Source of the DNA: Acidobacteriota bacterium
Lineage (GTDB): Bacteria > Acidobacteriota > Holophagae > Thermotomaculales > Thermotomaculaceae
DNA: 9,459 nt
Direction: 5' to 3'
Assembly (NCBI GenBank): GCA_027067895.1
Contig: JAMOUY010000168.1
Location: forward strand, 1 to 9,459
The translations under genes and the position numbers were made by a program. The notes beneath the pieces were generated by a model. The model saw only the letters and a program-made list of their open reading frames with translations, was not told where the DNA came from and ran no database searches. This document shows positions 1 through 7,068 of this stretch, piece after piece; position 1 is the first letter of the stretch, and the number at the start of each line of letters is the position of its first letter.

Positions 1-535
1 CAAGGTGTTTTTTTACCGCAAAGGCGTAATTGGGGTCTTCAATTTCAATTCCGTTGTTCAGAATGTAAAACCCTATTGCAGAATATCCGGGAATACCCGC
101 AAGGTAAATAAAATCTCCCGGTTTTGCCCCGCTTCTCAAAACGGGTTTTTCCGTTTCCCCTATTGCAACTCCGTTAATAAAAACATAATCCATAGCGCCG
201 GTAGTATCTCCCCCTATCAGTTTGACGGAAAACCGGTCAAGCATAGTTTCAATCCCTTCCAAAAAACCGTCGGCAAAATAGGTAAGATTTTCGGGAAGAG
301 AGAGGGAAACGAGAAAGTATTTAGGCACAGCGCCCATTGAGGCTATGTCGCTTAGATTTGCGCATACGGTTTTTACGCCTACTTGGTAAGGTGAGGAAAG
401 TTTCAGGGAAAAGTGAACATTTTCAACAAGACTGTCGGTAGTAATCACATAGTTTGAGAAAACGGCGCAGTCATCTCCTATTAAGGAATGTTTTTTTTCA
501 AGAAGGGAAATAAGTTTTCTTTCAAAATCAGTCAA
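1..535 (-). CDS. thiL: Thiamine-monophosphate kinase ThiL, N-terminal part (cut by left edge)
   Basis: ThiL phosphorylates thiamine monophosphate with ATP to thiamine diphosphate, the last step of cofactor synthesis, in the cytoplasm. The 178 visible residues carry the family motifs in order: GDDCAV (20-25), TTDSLVENVHF (32-42), NLSDIASMGA (60-69), LSLP (78-81), GGDTT (108-112), AIGE (124-127) and RSGAKPGDFIYLAG (134-147). Asp21/22, Asp34, Asp63 and Asp110 match the family's Mg/ATP-binding acidic residues. This is the N-terminal AIRS-like half; the C-terminal half lies beyond the left edge. I chose the TTG at 535-533 because GGGGAG (545-540) sits 4 bases upstream, no ATG lies before the GDD motif, and it leaves the usual short lead (DFERKLISLL) before GDD. 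The start overlaps the upstream stop by 8 bases, which implies translational coupling. No key residue is missing in the visible part. Family assignment is secure; the exact start is likely but inferred. Confidence 0.93.
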   Translation of the reverse strand, partial: MTDFERKLISLLEKKHSLIGDDCAVFSNYVITTDSLVENVHFSLKLSSPYQVGVKTVCANLSDIASMGAVPKYFLVSLSLPENLTYFADGFLEGIETMLDRFSVKLIGGDTTGAMDYVFINGVAIGETEKPVLRSGAKPGDFIYLAGIPGYSAIGFYILNNGIEIEDPNYAFAVKKHL

Positions 536-1196
536 GATTCTCCCCGTGGTATTTTGTGATTTCAATGATTAAATTGTCTATTTTTCTCGCAAGACCGGAA
601 TCGTCGGACAGTTTGTTTCGCAATTCGGTCAACGCTTCAATGCTTGTGGCAACAGGTTTTTCAGGCACATAGTAAACGTCAAGGTTTTTTGAAACAGCCA
701 ATGTTTCAATACTTTCTTCGGTAATTTCTTTTAAAGAGAGAATGTAATCTTTCACCTCATCCGTAAACCCGAGTATGAAAAATTCGTCTTCGTCAAAAGC
801 GCCGAAAATCAAATCGTGCACATTCAGCCTTTCAAAAAAATCGTTAATCTGTGTTTCGGTATAGGGAATAATATTTGATTTGACAAACAAATATTTGTCA
901 AAATTTCCGATTTTTTCAATCACATTTTTAATAAAATCGGGATAGTTTTTCCCGTCAACCGTCAACTGCTTTACAAAGTTGTTATACCTTAAAGCAAGGT
1001 CGTCTTTATCCTTGTCTTTAAAATTTACAAGAAAAATTGAGTATTTTTTGTCAACCGGGTAGCCTTCGGACAAAGCCTCGTCCATAAAGATAAAAGAAAG
1101 TTTTTCAATTGCAAAATCCGGCAATTCCTTCAAAAGAGGAAAATCGGACAGAGAAGACCCGCCCCTTTCGTTTATTAAAATCAACGCGTTTTTCAT
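528..1196 (-). CDS. Degenerate DUF2064 (CofC/GT-A-fold nucleotidyltransferase-like) protein, probably catalytically inactive
   Basis: This is a soluble 222-residue protein with no signal peptide or membrane segment. Its layout follows the DUF2064 family (rSAM/selenodomain-associated transferase 1, related to CofC-type nucleotidyltransferases): a beta strand ALILI at the N-terminus, a central DKYLFVKSNIIPYTETQI (100-117) where the family has a strand followed by GSDxP, then HDLIFGAFDEDEFFILGF (127-144) where the family has GPAxDGGYYLLG, and a final VATSIEALTEL (182-192) in place of DVDTxEDLxxL. At each point the residues expected to bind metal or nucleotide are replaced, and the basic PGRVKTRL-like loop near the N-terminus is replaced by GGSSLSDFP. 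The fold call is from memory of the family pattern; inactivity is inferred. The ATG at 1196 has AAGGGG ending 7 bases upstream, overlapping the stop of the preceding gene (11-base gap). It overlaps thiL by 8 bases. It could instead be an unrelated hypothetical protein. Confidence 0.6.
   Translation of the reverse strand: MKNALILINERGGSSLSDFPLLKELPDFAIEKLSFIFMDEALSEGYPVDKKYSIFLVNFKDKDKDDLALRYNNFVKQLTVDGKNYPDFIKNVIEKIGNFDKYLFVKSNIIPYTETQINDFFERLNVHDLIFGAFDEDEFFILGFTDEVKDYILSLKEITEESIETLAVSKNLDVYYVPEKPVATSIEALTELRNKLSDDSGLARKIDNLIIEITKYHGENLD
540..545 (-). promoter_or_regulatory. Shine-Dalgarno site that decides the thiL TTG start
   Basis: Reading the minus strand, GGGGAG lies 4 bases before the TTG at 535-533, inside the last codons of the upstream gene. 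It is the only good ribosome-binding site near the beginning of the ThiL homology, and it supports a non-ATG start within the overlap. Confidence 0.6.
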
Positions 1197-1207
1197 AGAT
1201 TTACCCC

Positions 1208-3271
1208 TTAATGAGCCTTTAAATACGCCTGCGTAAAGTCTATTAGGTCTTTTACCTTAAATCCGTGAGAATTGATTACAGTTGCGTCAGGGTTGTAATT
1301 ATACTGTTTGTAAAGCATTTGCAAGTCAGACCATAAGCCTATTTCCTGATAACACACGCCTTTCAAATAAAGTATTGTGCCAGCTGAAATTCCCGGGGTA
1401 TCGGGAAGATTTACCGAGGAAAAAATATCAAACGCATTTTCAAACATTCCGAATCTAAGATAACATACGCCCAAGTTTAATTTGGCGGAATTTACTTCAA
1501 CATCGTCAAAATCGGGATTGTTTATGTTGGATTTGTAATAAAGGTATGCGGAGTTATAACTTATTGAATTCAAATTCTGCCTGATTTGAACAGGGGCTTT
1601 TGTAACTTTTACATCAATATCTTTAATCTCTTTGCCTCTTTTAACTTTTAACTTAACAGAGGGCGGGGTTAGAAGAGAATAAAATTCTTTTTCGGTTGAA
1701 ACCTCTTTGCCGTTAACTTCAAGAATTACATCCCCTATTGCCGGAAAATCATTATAACTTTGAACAACAACCGGATGATTAAGTTCCGGGTTATTTATAA
1801 CCGTTATAAAGGCGGTATTTTCCGTTAAAGGCGGAATTTTTTTAATAAAATTTATCACTTTATCAACATCTTGAAGGTTTGCCGGATTTACGGTAATTTT
1901 TTCAAGTTTAAAAAAGTCTGTGTTTAAAATGTAAAAATCAATCAGCCTTCTCAATCTTATTCTTTTTTCCACACCGAACACCACAAGAGACTGTCCGTAA
2001 TCGTCTGTGATTTTTTTAATAGTGTTAACATCACCTTTTAAAAGGTTGTCAACCGAACTTAAATAATCGGTATTTGTTGAAGGATTAAAAATCTTTATTT
2101 TTTTGAAAGAAGAGATAAGTGCGTCTTCAAAAGAATTGAAACTAACCATTCCGCTTTTCAAAGGCTTTGTGCCGACATATAAAAGCGAAGGTTTGGGAAC
2201 GGCGTTTACCTTGACGATTTGGTCTTTTTTTACCGAAACGGTTTTTATGAAAAATCCGGAAGGAAAAGCAACTTTTACGGTATGATTGCCTGAACAAACT
2301 TCAAGTTTTGATATGGGAAGATTTCCAACCCTTCTTCCGTCAACAAAAACATCTCCGTTTAATCCGAAAACTCCGCTTTCAATATTCAAATAACCGACAC
2401 TTCTTTCCAACACAAAAGGTTTATAGTGATAGTCCTTTAATTCATCTATTGTTAAAATTGCCTTTAAAGTCTGAAAACAGTCTTTTTTCAGTTCAAGGGT
2501 GTGCTCTCCTTTGTCAAGGTTGTTTATAACAAAATAATCTGACAATTCGGACGGGGTTATCCCCAATTCCTGAATTGTGTCAACATGCCTTTTAACATAA
2601 TCAAGAGGAGCCGTATCTTTTGTTTCCCCTATATAAACTCCGTCCAAATAAACTTTTACCCCTATCGGAGAAGTCAAAATTGTTGCGGAAGCCTTAATTC
2701 TTACAATAGGCGCATCTATTGTAACGACCTGACCTATTTTTATCTCTATTTCTCTGGTTATTGTACTGAAATTCGGCTTTGTTATTTCAACCGAATGTTT
2801 TCCGGCAAGAACCGGAATTTTGCCGGTCTCGTCCTTCTCCGCATCTTTGCCGTCAACTTTACATATAAAATCACTCTCGGGACATTTTACGTCAATATAG
2901 CCTACAAGCCCTTTCTTCAAACTTGAATAAAGGTTTCTGAGTTTTTTAGGAAATATTGACCTGTTAAGTTTATGCGCAGGGTTGACTTTAATAATTTTAA
3001 TCAACATATTCTTTGAGCCCTGAGGGTCTCCTTTTTTCAAATAAAGAAGACATAAATATTCAAGGCTTTTCATATAAATCGGGTAAGCATCTTCCGGCAA
3101 TTCTCCCAATTCATATGACTGGACAATTCTTTCAAATACCGGAATAGCGTTTACTTGATTATCGGAATTAAAAAATATATCTTCTCCCTGCTTAAACGTT
3201 GAAACATAATCAAAAGCCAAAACATTGAGAAACCCTAAAAGGATAAGAACAATTACAGTAAAACGCTTCAT
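1208..3271 (-). CDS. Exported PEGA-PDZ-TPR repeat protein
   Basis: This 687-residue protein begins with a Sec signal peptide (KR, then a hydrophobic core VIVLILLGFL, cleavage likely after VLA at residue 19), so it acts outside the cytoplasmic membrane. Domains in order: helical TPR-like repeats (about 25-120); three PEGA-type beta modules, at about 123-190 (GYIDVKCPESDFICKVDG), 193-288 (ATILTSPIGVKVYLDGVYIGE) and 292-357 (GYLNIESGVFGLNGDVFVDG); an unassigned alpha/beta region (about 360-480); a PDZ-like domain (about 485-558) with FPAIGDVILEVNGKEV; and C-terminal TPR-like helices (595-660). The second PEGA module has an insertion of about 35 residues after GET. The start overlaps the upstream stop by one base (TAATG), with GAGGG 7 bases before the ATG. 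PEGA modules also occur on the adjacent kinase, which suggests a shared surface or ligand. No protease catalytic domain accompanies the PDZ, so a scaffolding role is likely. Exact function is unknown. Confidence 0.82.
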   Translation of the reverse strand: MKRFTVIVLILLGFLNVLAFDYVSTFKQGEDIFFNSDNQVNAIPVFERIVQSYELGELPEDAYPIYMKSLEYLCLLYLKKGDPQGSKNMLIKIIKVNPAHKLNRSIFPKKLRNLYSSLKKGLVGYIDVKCPESDFICKVDGKDAEKDETGKIPVLAGKHSVEITKPNFSTITREIEIKIGQVVTIDAPIVRIKASATILTSPIGVKVYLDGVYIGETKDTAPLDYVKRHVDTIQELGITPSELSDYFVINNLDKGEHTLELKKDCFQTLKAILTIDELKDYHYKPFVLERSVGYLNIESGVFGLNGDVFVDGRRVGNLPISKLEVCSGNHTVKVAFPSGFFIKTVSVKKDQIVKVNAVPKPSLLYVGTKPLKSGMVSFNSFEDALISSFKKIKIFNPSTNTDYLSSVDNLLKGDVNTIKKITDDYGQSLVVFGVEKRIRLRRLIDFYILNTDFFKLEKITVNPANLQDVDKVINFIKKIPPLTENTAFITVINNPELNHPVVVQSYNDFPAIGDVILEVNGKEVSTEKEFYSLLTPPSVKLKVKRGKEIKDIDVKVTKAPVQIRQNLNSISYNSAYLYYKSNINNPDFDDVEVNSAKLNLGVCYLRFGMFENAFDIFSSVNLPDTPGISAGTILYLKGVCYQEIGLWSDLQMLYKQYNYNPDATVINSHGFKVKDLIDFTQAYLKAH

Positions 3272-4641
3272 TAGTTTACCCTCACAATTGTGGAAGATTT
3301 ATCTGACAAAAATATTGACCCGTCTCCGTCAACGGCTATATGATAAAACTTTGAACCGAAAGTACCATACAAATCCATTCTTTGAAAAACTTTCAAGTCT
3401 TCCCTCAAAACAATAAGAGTTTTCCCTTTGTCAACAAGCATATAAATATTGTCATAATTGTCAAAATCAAGGTCAATGATTTTTTTATAACTGGTTATGG
3501 TTTTCAAACTTTTGCCGCTCATATCTCTAATGTCTATAAGGTTTCTTGACTCCCTGACCACAAAAACCTTTCCGTCTTTTCTGATTTTTATGTAATCAGC
3601 AGGGCTGATAATTTTTTTAAGCAGTCTGCCTTCCGAATCAAATTTATAGATTACGGCATTGTCTTTATCGTAAATAAAGTAATTGCCGAAATAATCAATC
3701 GCAATTGAAACAATATTACTCAAAACTTCTCCATCATCGGAAAAAGATTTTGATGTTTTGTCTTTTTTGGAAAAAACCCTGTTTGGAGTTGAATAGAAAA
3801 ATCCGAATTTATCAGAGTAAAACATAGAGGTAACTTCATCGGGGGTTGAAAACTTCTTCATTTTTCCCTTTTTTATAACATAAACATAATCTTCCTTTTT
3901 GGAAAATGCATAGAGAGTGCCTTTTTTGTCGCTACAAATAATGGAAGGCTTGGGCATTTGATAATAAACTCTTTTCTTTTTGTATTTTTTGTTCAGATAA
4001 AAACGCAACAAATCCGTAGTAAGAAACGAAACCTTGGAATCTTTGTTGCCGTTTTCGTTAACAATAGAAAGCATTTTCAAACCTTCCGAAGGATTGCCGA
4101 GTTTGTAATAAAAGTAGGAAGCCTCTTTCATTGACGGAGCAAACACATCGCTTTCGGGAAATCTCATATACACACGGGAAATAAAAAAGAGAGCCTGTTT
4201 GTAATTTCCTTTTAACCCGCTAATTTCACCGAGTTTATAATAAACTTTGTCAAGAATTTCGGAATCGGGAATTCCGGTTTTTATCTTTGACAAAACTTCG
4301 TAAGCACCGTTTAAATCCTGATTGTCAAAAAGAATAAGCCCCTTATAGTACAATGCATTGTCGTAACAATCGCTGTTTCGGTAACCCTTATCCTTAATAA
4401 TCTTGTCAAAATATGTTAAAGCCTTATCTTTCTCGCCTGAAAAATAGTAATATTTCCCTATTTCAAGCAAGGCATCGTCTGCCTTTGAAGAAGAAGGATA
4501 CTGCTCAACAAGGGTTTGAAACTCTTTAATAGCCTCGCTGTAATTTTTGTTCATCAAAAAAGCCATACCGCTCTCGTAAATCCTCAAATCATTTGAGGTT
4601 GAAAAATTTGCCAACAAAAGTAAAATCACAAGTATTTTCAT
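3271..4641 (-). CDS. Exported TPR plus NHL-like beta-propeller protein
   Basis: This 456-residue protein has a short signal peptide (MK, then ILVILLLLANFSTS, with cleavage probably near residue 16-17), so it is probably periplasmic. Residues about 22-200 form four to five TPR units of the BamD/CpoB style, such as NYSEAIKEFQTLVEQYP (33-49), GEKDKALTYFDKII (69-82) and GNYKQALFFISRVYMRFP (145-162). Residues about 228-456 look like a beta-propeller of NHL type, with repeated blades carrying D-x-x-G/D-N-x-Y/F turns: IAIDYFGNYFIYD (313-325), LDFDNYDNIYMLVD (391-404) and IAVDGDGSIFLSD (435-447). The ATG sits in an ATGA overlap with the kinase stop, with AAAGGA 9 bases upstream, so it is translationally coupled to the kinase. 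Both repeat types bind proteins or peptides, which suggests a partner or adaptor for the kinase ectodomain. That role is inferred, and no enzyme motif is visible. Confidence 0.8.
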   Translation of the reverse strand: MKILVILLLLANFSTSNDLRIYESGMAFLMNKNYSEAIKEFQTLVEQYPSSSKADDALLEIGKYYYFSGEKDKALTYFDKIIKDKGYRNSDCYDNALYYKGLILFDNQDLNGAYEVLSKIKTGIPDSEILDKVYYKLGEISGLKGNYKQALFFISRVYMRFPESDVFAPSMKEASYFYYKLGNPSEGLKMLSIVNENGNKDSKVSFLTTDLLRFYLNKKYKKKRVYYQMPKPSIICSDKKGTLYAFSKKEDYVYVIKKGKMKKFSTPDEVTSMFYSDKFGFFYSTPNRVFSKKDKTSKSFSDDGEVLSNIVSIAIDYFGNYFIYDKDNAVIYKFDSEGRLLKKIISPADYIKIRKDGKVFVVRESRNLIDIRDMSGKSLKTITSYKKIIDLDFDNYDNIYMLVDKGKTLIVLREDLKVFQRMDLYGTFGSKFYHIAVDGDGSIFLSDKSSTIVRVN

Positions 4642-6593
4642 CTTAATTTTTCCTTTATTTCAAGTGCTTTGTCTGCCCTAACCTCAACCGATATTTCTTT
4701 AACCTTGTTGTTTTCGGGACTTACAAACTTAATTCTGTGCGTCCCGGTCGCAATTTTAATGTTAAATATCGGTGTTTCCCCAACACTTATACCATCAATA
4801 TAAACCTCTGCGTAGAGAGGCGCAACGTCAATTTTTCTAATTAAACCCAAAGGCGGAAGTTTTAAAACTGTTTTTCTGTTGCCGACTATTTCCTCAATAA
4901 ATGTCTGCCTGTAAAAGTATTTTTTATTTTCCACTCTCAATTTTACCGTACCCGCTTCAAGTTTGACACTCTGCCTGTTTGAAAATGTTCCGAGAAATTT
5001 CCATTTTCCGTCCTGTTTCACATAAAGTTTTACGGGAAATTCGGAATCAACAACCAAAAAACCCGGTTCTCTTATAACATCAAGCACAACTTTGTTTGTT
5101 AAAATCTCTCCCGGCTTTAAAACAATTGTTTTCTCTTTATACCCGTCAGCTTTAAAAACAAGTACGTTTTCTTGCGATGTATTAATCTTTACTTCGCAGG
5201 GAGTTATACAACTCTCCTCTCCGTTTACTATGACAGTTGCCTGAGGTGGTTCGGTAACCACATTCATTGACGTTAAAAGAGATTCAAGTTTGTAATCTAA
5301 TTTTTTCAAATCATTTGAAAAGAAAAAAGTTGAAGAAACGGGTTTATAACCTTCTTTTTTAAGGACAATTCTTTTCTGCTCTCCGTTTTTCCCGCTTAAT
5401 TTAACAGTTACAGGGGTTTTACCCATAAAATTATCGTCAATATAAATATCCGCTCCCGAAGGTTCGGACTCTATCACAACCTGCCGTGTCATGCTAAAAG
5501 GAAGAAATTGATTCAATCCCTCGTTGATGTTGTTTAAGATTTCACCGTTGGTGTAATAGTATCCTCCCGCAAATATTCCTGTAAGAAGCAACAAAAACAG
5601 TAAAAACCATGTACTTTTTCTTTTACCCTTTTTTTCAGAAACCTCTTTTGCCCTGATTAATTCATACTCGTTTCTGGCAAGTTCTTTTTCAATCATTGAA
5701 ACCGAACTGTCAAGCCCGGTATCCGAAAGCAATTCTTTTATCCTTGTCTTCTGAGACCTTGTAAGTTTTATCGCCCTGATTAAATCATTTGAAAACTGTT
5801 TGGCCGACTGATACCTGTCTTCCGGATTTTTTGCAAAAACACGGTTAAACACCTCATTCCAAGATTCTTCGGTAAAGCCTATTTCCTGAACATTCTCAAC
5901 AGGCGCCGGAGGTTCGTGAACAATTTTGTAAAGGATTGAAGACAAAGAAGAACCTCTGAAAGGAAGTTTCCCCGTCATCATCTCATAGGTAACTATTCCA
6001 AGGGAAAAAATATCCGACCTGTGGTCAATTTTTCCTTCCATTATCTGCTCAGGAGAAGCATAACTCGGTGTGCCTAAAAAAGTCCCGGTTTGGGTTAAAG
6101 AAGAATTTTGCAGTTTTGCTATGCCGAAATCCATTATTTTGCACTTTAATTCCTTATCAACAAGAATATTACCCGGTTTTATATCCCTGTGGATAATACC
6201 TTTTTTATGAGCATAATCAAGAGCGGAAGCCAATTGCGAAACAATCTTTACGCAAGTTTCAACATCAAGCCTTCCCCTTTTGGCTATTATGGAAGAAAGC
6301 GTTTCCCCCTCAACAAATTCCATGGCTATATAGGGAATTCCCTGTTCTTCTCCTATATCGTAAATTCCCACAATGTTCGGGTGATTTAAGGTTCCGGCAA
6401 TCTGCGCTTCTCTATAAAATCTTTCGTAAAATTCCTTTTTTTCCTGCTCCGATATTCCTTCGTCAACCTTAATTAATTTAATTGCAACGGTTCTTTTAAT
6501 AATGGGGTCTTCCGCTTTATAAACAACCCCCATCGCACCTTCACCTAACACCGATTGAATTTTATACCTGCCTACTGTTTGAAGATGTTTCAT
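4638..6593 (-). CDS. Transmembrane Hanks-type Ser/Thr protein kinase with PEGA ectodomain
   Basis: This 651-residue receptor-like kinase has a complete catalytic set: glycine loop GEGAMG (17-22), VAIK lysine K39, alpha-C glutamate E62, HRDIKPGN (135-142, catalytic D137), DFG (155-157), activation segment LTQTGTFLGTPSYASPEQ (166-183), and the conserved Asp of subdomain IX in RSDIFSLG (192-199). T169 and T171 sit where PknB-type kinases autophosphorylate. It is therefore predicted active. A Lys/Arg-rich linker precedes one transmembrane helix (about 327-346). The ectodomain carries PEGA modules at about 371-436 (VVIESEPSGADIYIDD) and 442-510 (TEPPQATVIVNG, then CITPC), a more diverged beta module (about 512-580), and a final PEGA (about 582-651, VAPLYAEVYIDGISVGETP). 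The kinase is cytoplasmic and the PEGA array faces the envelope. The ATG at 6593 has no properly spaced Shine-Dalgarno, but a promoter lies just upstream. It overlaps the next gene by ATGA and leads the block with two exported proteins. Substrate and ligand are unknown. Confidence 0.95.
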   Translation of the reverse strand: MKHLQTVGRYKIQSVLGEGAMGVVYKAEDPIIKRTVAIKLIKVDEGISEQEKKEFYERFYREAQIAGTLNHPNIVGIYDIGEEQGIPYIAMEFVEGETLSSIIAKRGRLDVETCVKIVSQLASALDYAHKKGIIHRDIKPGNILVDKELKCKIMDFGIAKLQNSSLTQTGTFLGTPSYASPEQIMEGKIDHRSDIFSLGIVTYEMMTGKLPFRGSSLSSILYKIVHEPPAPVENVQEIGFTEESWNEVFNRVFAKNPEDRYQSAKQFSNDLIRAIKLTRSQKTRIKELLSDTGLDSSVSMIEKELARNEYELIRAKEVSEKKGKRKSTWFLLFLLLLTGIFAGGYYYTNGEILNNINEGLNQFLPFSMTRQVVIESEPSGADIYIDDNFMGKTPVTVKLSGKNGEQKRIVLKKEGYKPVSSTFFFSNDLKKLDYKLESLLTSMNVVTEPPQATVIVNGEESCITPCEVKINTSQENVLVFKADGYKEKTIVLKPGEILTNKVVLDVIREPGFLVVDSEFPVKLYVKQDGKWKFLGTFSNRQSVKLEAGTVKLRVENKKYFYRQTFIEEIVGNRKTVLKLPPLGLIRKIDVAPLYAEVYIDGISVGETPIFNIKIATGTHRIKFVSPENNKVKEISVEVRADKALEIKEKLR

Positions 6594-6602
6594 CCTGCAA
6601 TA

Positions 6603-6631
6603 AGGATATTATTAAAAATGCTAATTGTCAA
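6603..6631 (-). promoter_or_regulatory. Sigma70-type promoter for the kinase operon
   Basis: On the minus strand a perfect -35 box TTGACA (6631-6626) is followed by a 17-base spacer and TATCCT (6608-6603, four of six matches to TATAAT). The expected start point, seven bases past the -10 box, is the A at 6596, only three bases before the kinase ATG. It lies in the only real intergenic gap of the window and would separate the kinase block from the TPR/OsmC genes. It is predicted by pattern only. Confidence 0.55.
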
Positions 6632-6653
6632 TGTAATAATGAGATAACTTCCC

Positions 6654-7055
6654 TTATTCCTTTACAACGGTCTTTATGTCAAACTCGGGTGGATTAAAAA
6701 TATGCTCCTTTACGGCACACAAATTTGCGGAATGAACAAGCGCTTTTTTGTATTTTTCCGGAAAATCATCAGGCACTTGTATTTCAATCGTGATTTTTGT
6801 AATCATTCTTTTTACAGGGTCAAATTCATGCTTCTGGACAAGTTTTATTTTCTTGTAATCCAAACCTCTCTGCTCGCAGAAAGAAAGCACATAAATTCCG
6901 GCACATGCTCCTATTGATGCGAGAAAGTAATCAAAGGGCGCAGGCGCTTCGCCGTTTCCGCCTGCAAAAACAGGCTGGTCGGTTTTTATTACGAAATTTC
7001 TGTATGTTACGTCAACTCTTTTCCCCACACCGGGAAAAAAAATTTCCATATCCAT
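6654..7055 (-). CDS. OsmC/Ohr-family protein
   Basis: This is a 133-residue cytoplasmic protein of the OsmC-like superfamily, whose characterised members reduce organic and lipid hydroperoxides using a reactive cysteine pair. The signature is clear: TDQPVFAGG (25-33), APAPFDYFLASIGACAGIYV (37-56), SFCEQRGL (58-65), FPEKYKKAL (98-106) and a final LCAVKEHIFNPPEF (112-125). Cys51 and Cys113 align with the peroxidatic and resolving cysteines of Ohr/OsmC; Cys60 is an extra cysteine typical of this subgroup. Length is normal. The first ATG is chosen over the second (MDM) because AGGAGG (7068-7063) lies 7 bases upstream. That site overlaps the TAG stop of the preceding TPR gene, giving an 11-base gap and likely co-transcription. 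Peroxidase activity is known for the family but is not proven for this subgroup, so the substrate is unassigned. Confidence 0.92.
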   Translation of the reverse strand: MDMEIFFPGVGKRVDVTYRNFVIKTDQPVFAGGNGEAPAPFDYFLASIGACAGIYVLSFCEQRGLDYKKIKLVQKHEFDPVKRMITKITIEIQVPDDFPEKYKKALVHSANLCAVKEHIFNPPEFDIKTVVKE

Positions 7056-7062
7056 ATAAAAC

Positions 7063-7068
7063 CCTCCT
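7063..7068 (-). promoter_or_regulatory. Strong Shine-Dalgarno of the OsmC-family gene
   Basis: AGGAGG lies 7 bases before the ATG at 7055 and is fused to the upstream stop codon (TAGGAGG). It selects the first of two in-frame ATGs and ties translation of this gene to the end of the TPR gene. Confidence 0.75.

Noticed and set aside
5..340. Open frame of 111 codons on the plus strand at the left edge
   Set aside because: The minus strand here encodes clear ThiL motifs, and the plus-strand translation shows no family resemblance.
2103..2926. Three short plus-strand open frames
   Set aside because: They are antisense to the PEGA-PDZ-TPR gene, whose domains and signal peptide are convincing, and they have no visible motif of their own.
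6600..6657. Inverted repeat ATAAGG ... CCTTAT flanking the OsmC-kinase gap, considered as a terminator or operator
   Set aside because: The arms are only six bases, about 46 bases apart, AT-rich and followed by no T-run, so they do not support a hairpin terminator.
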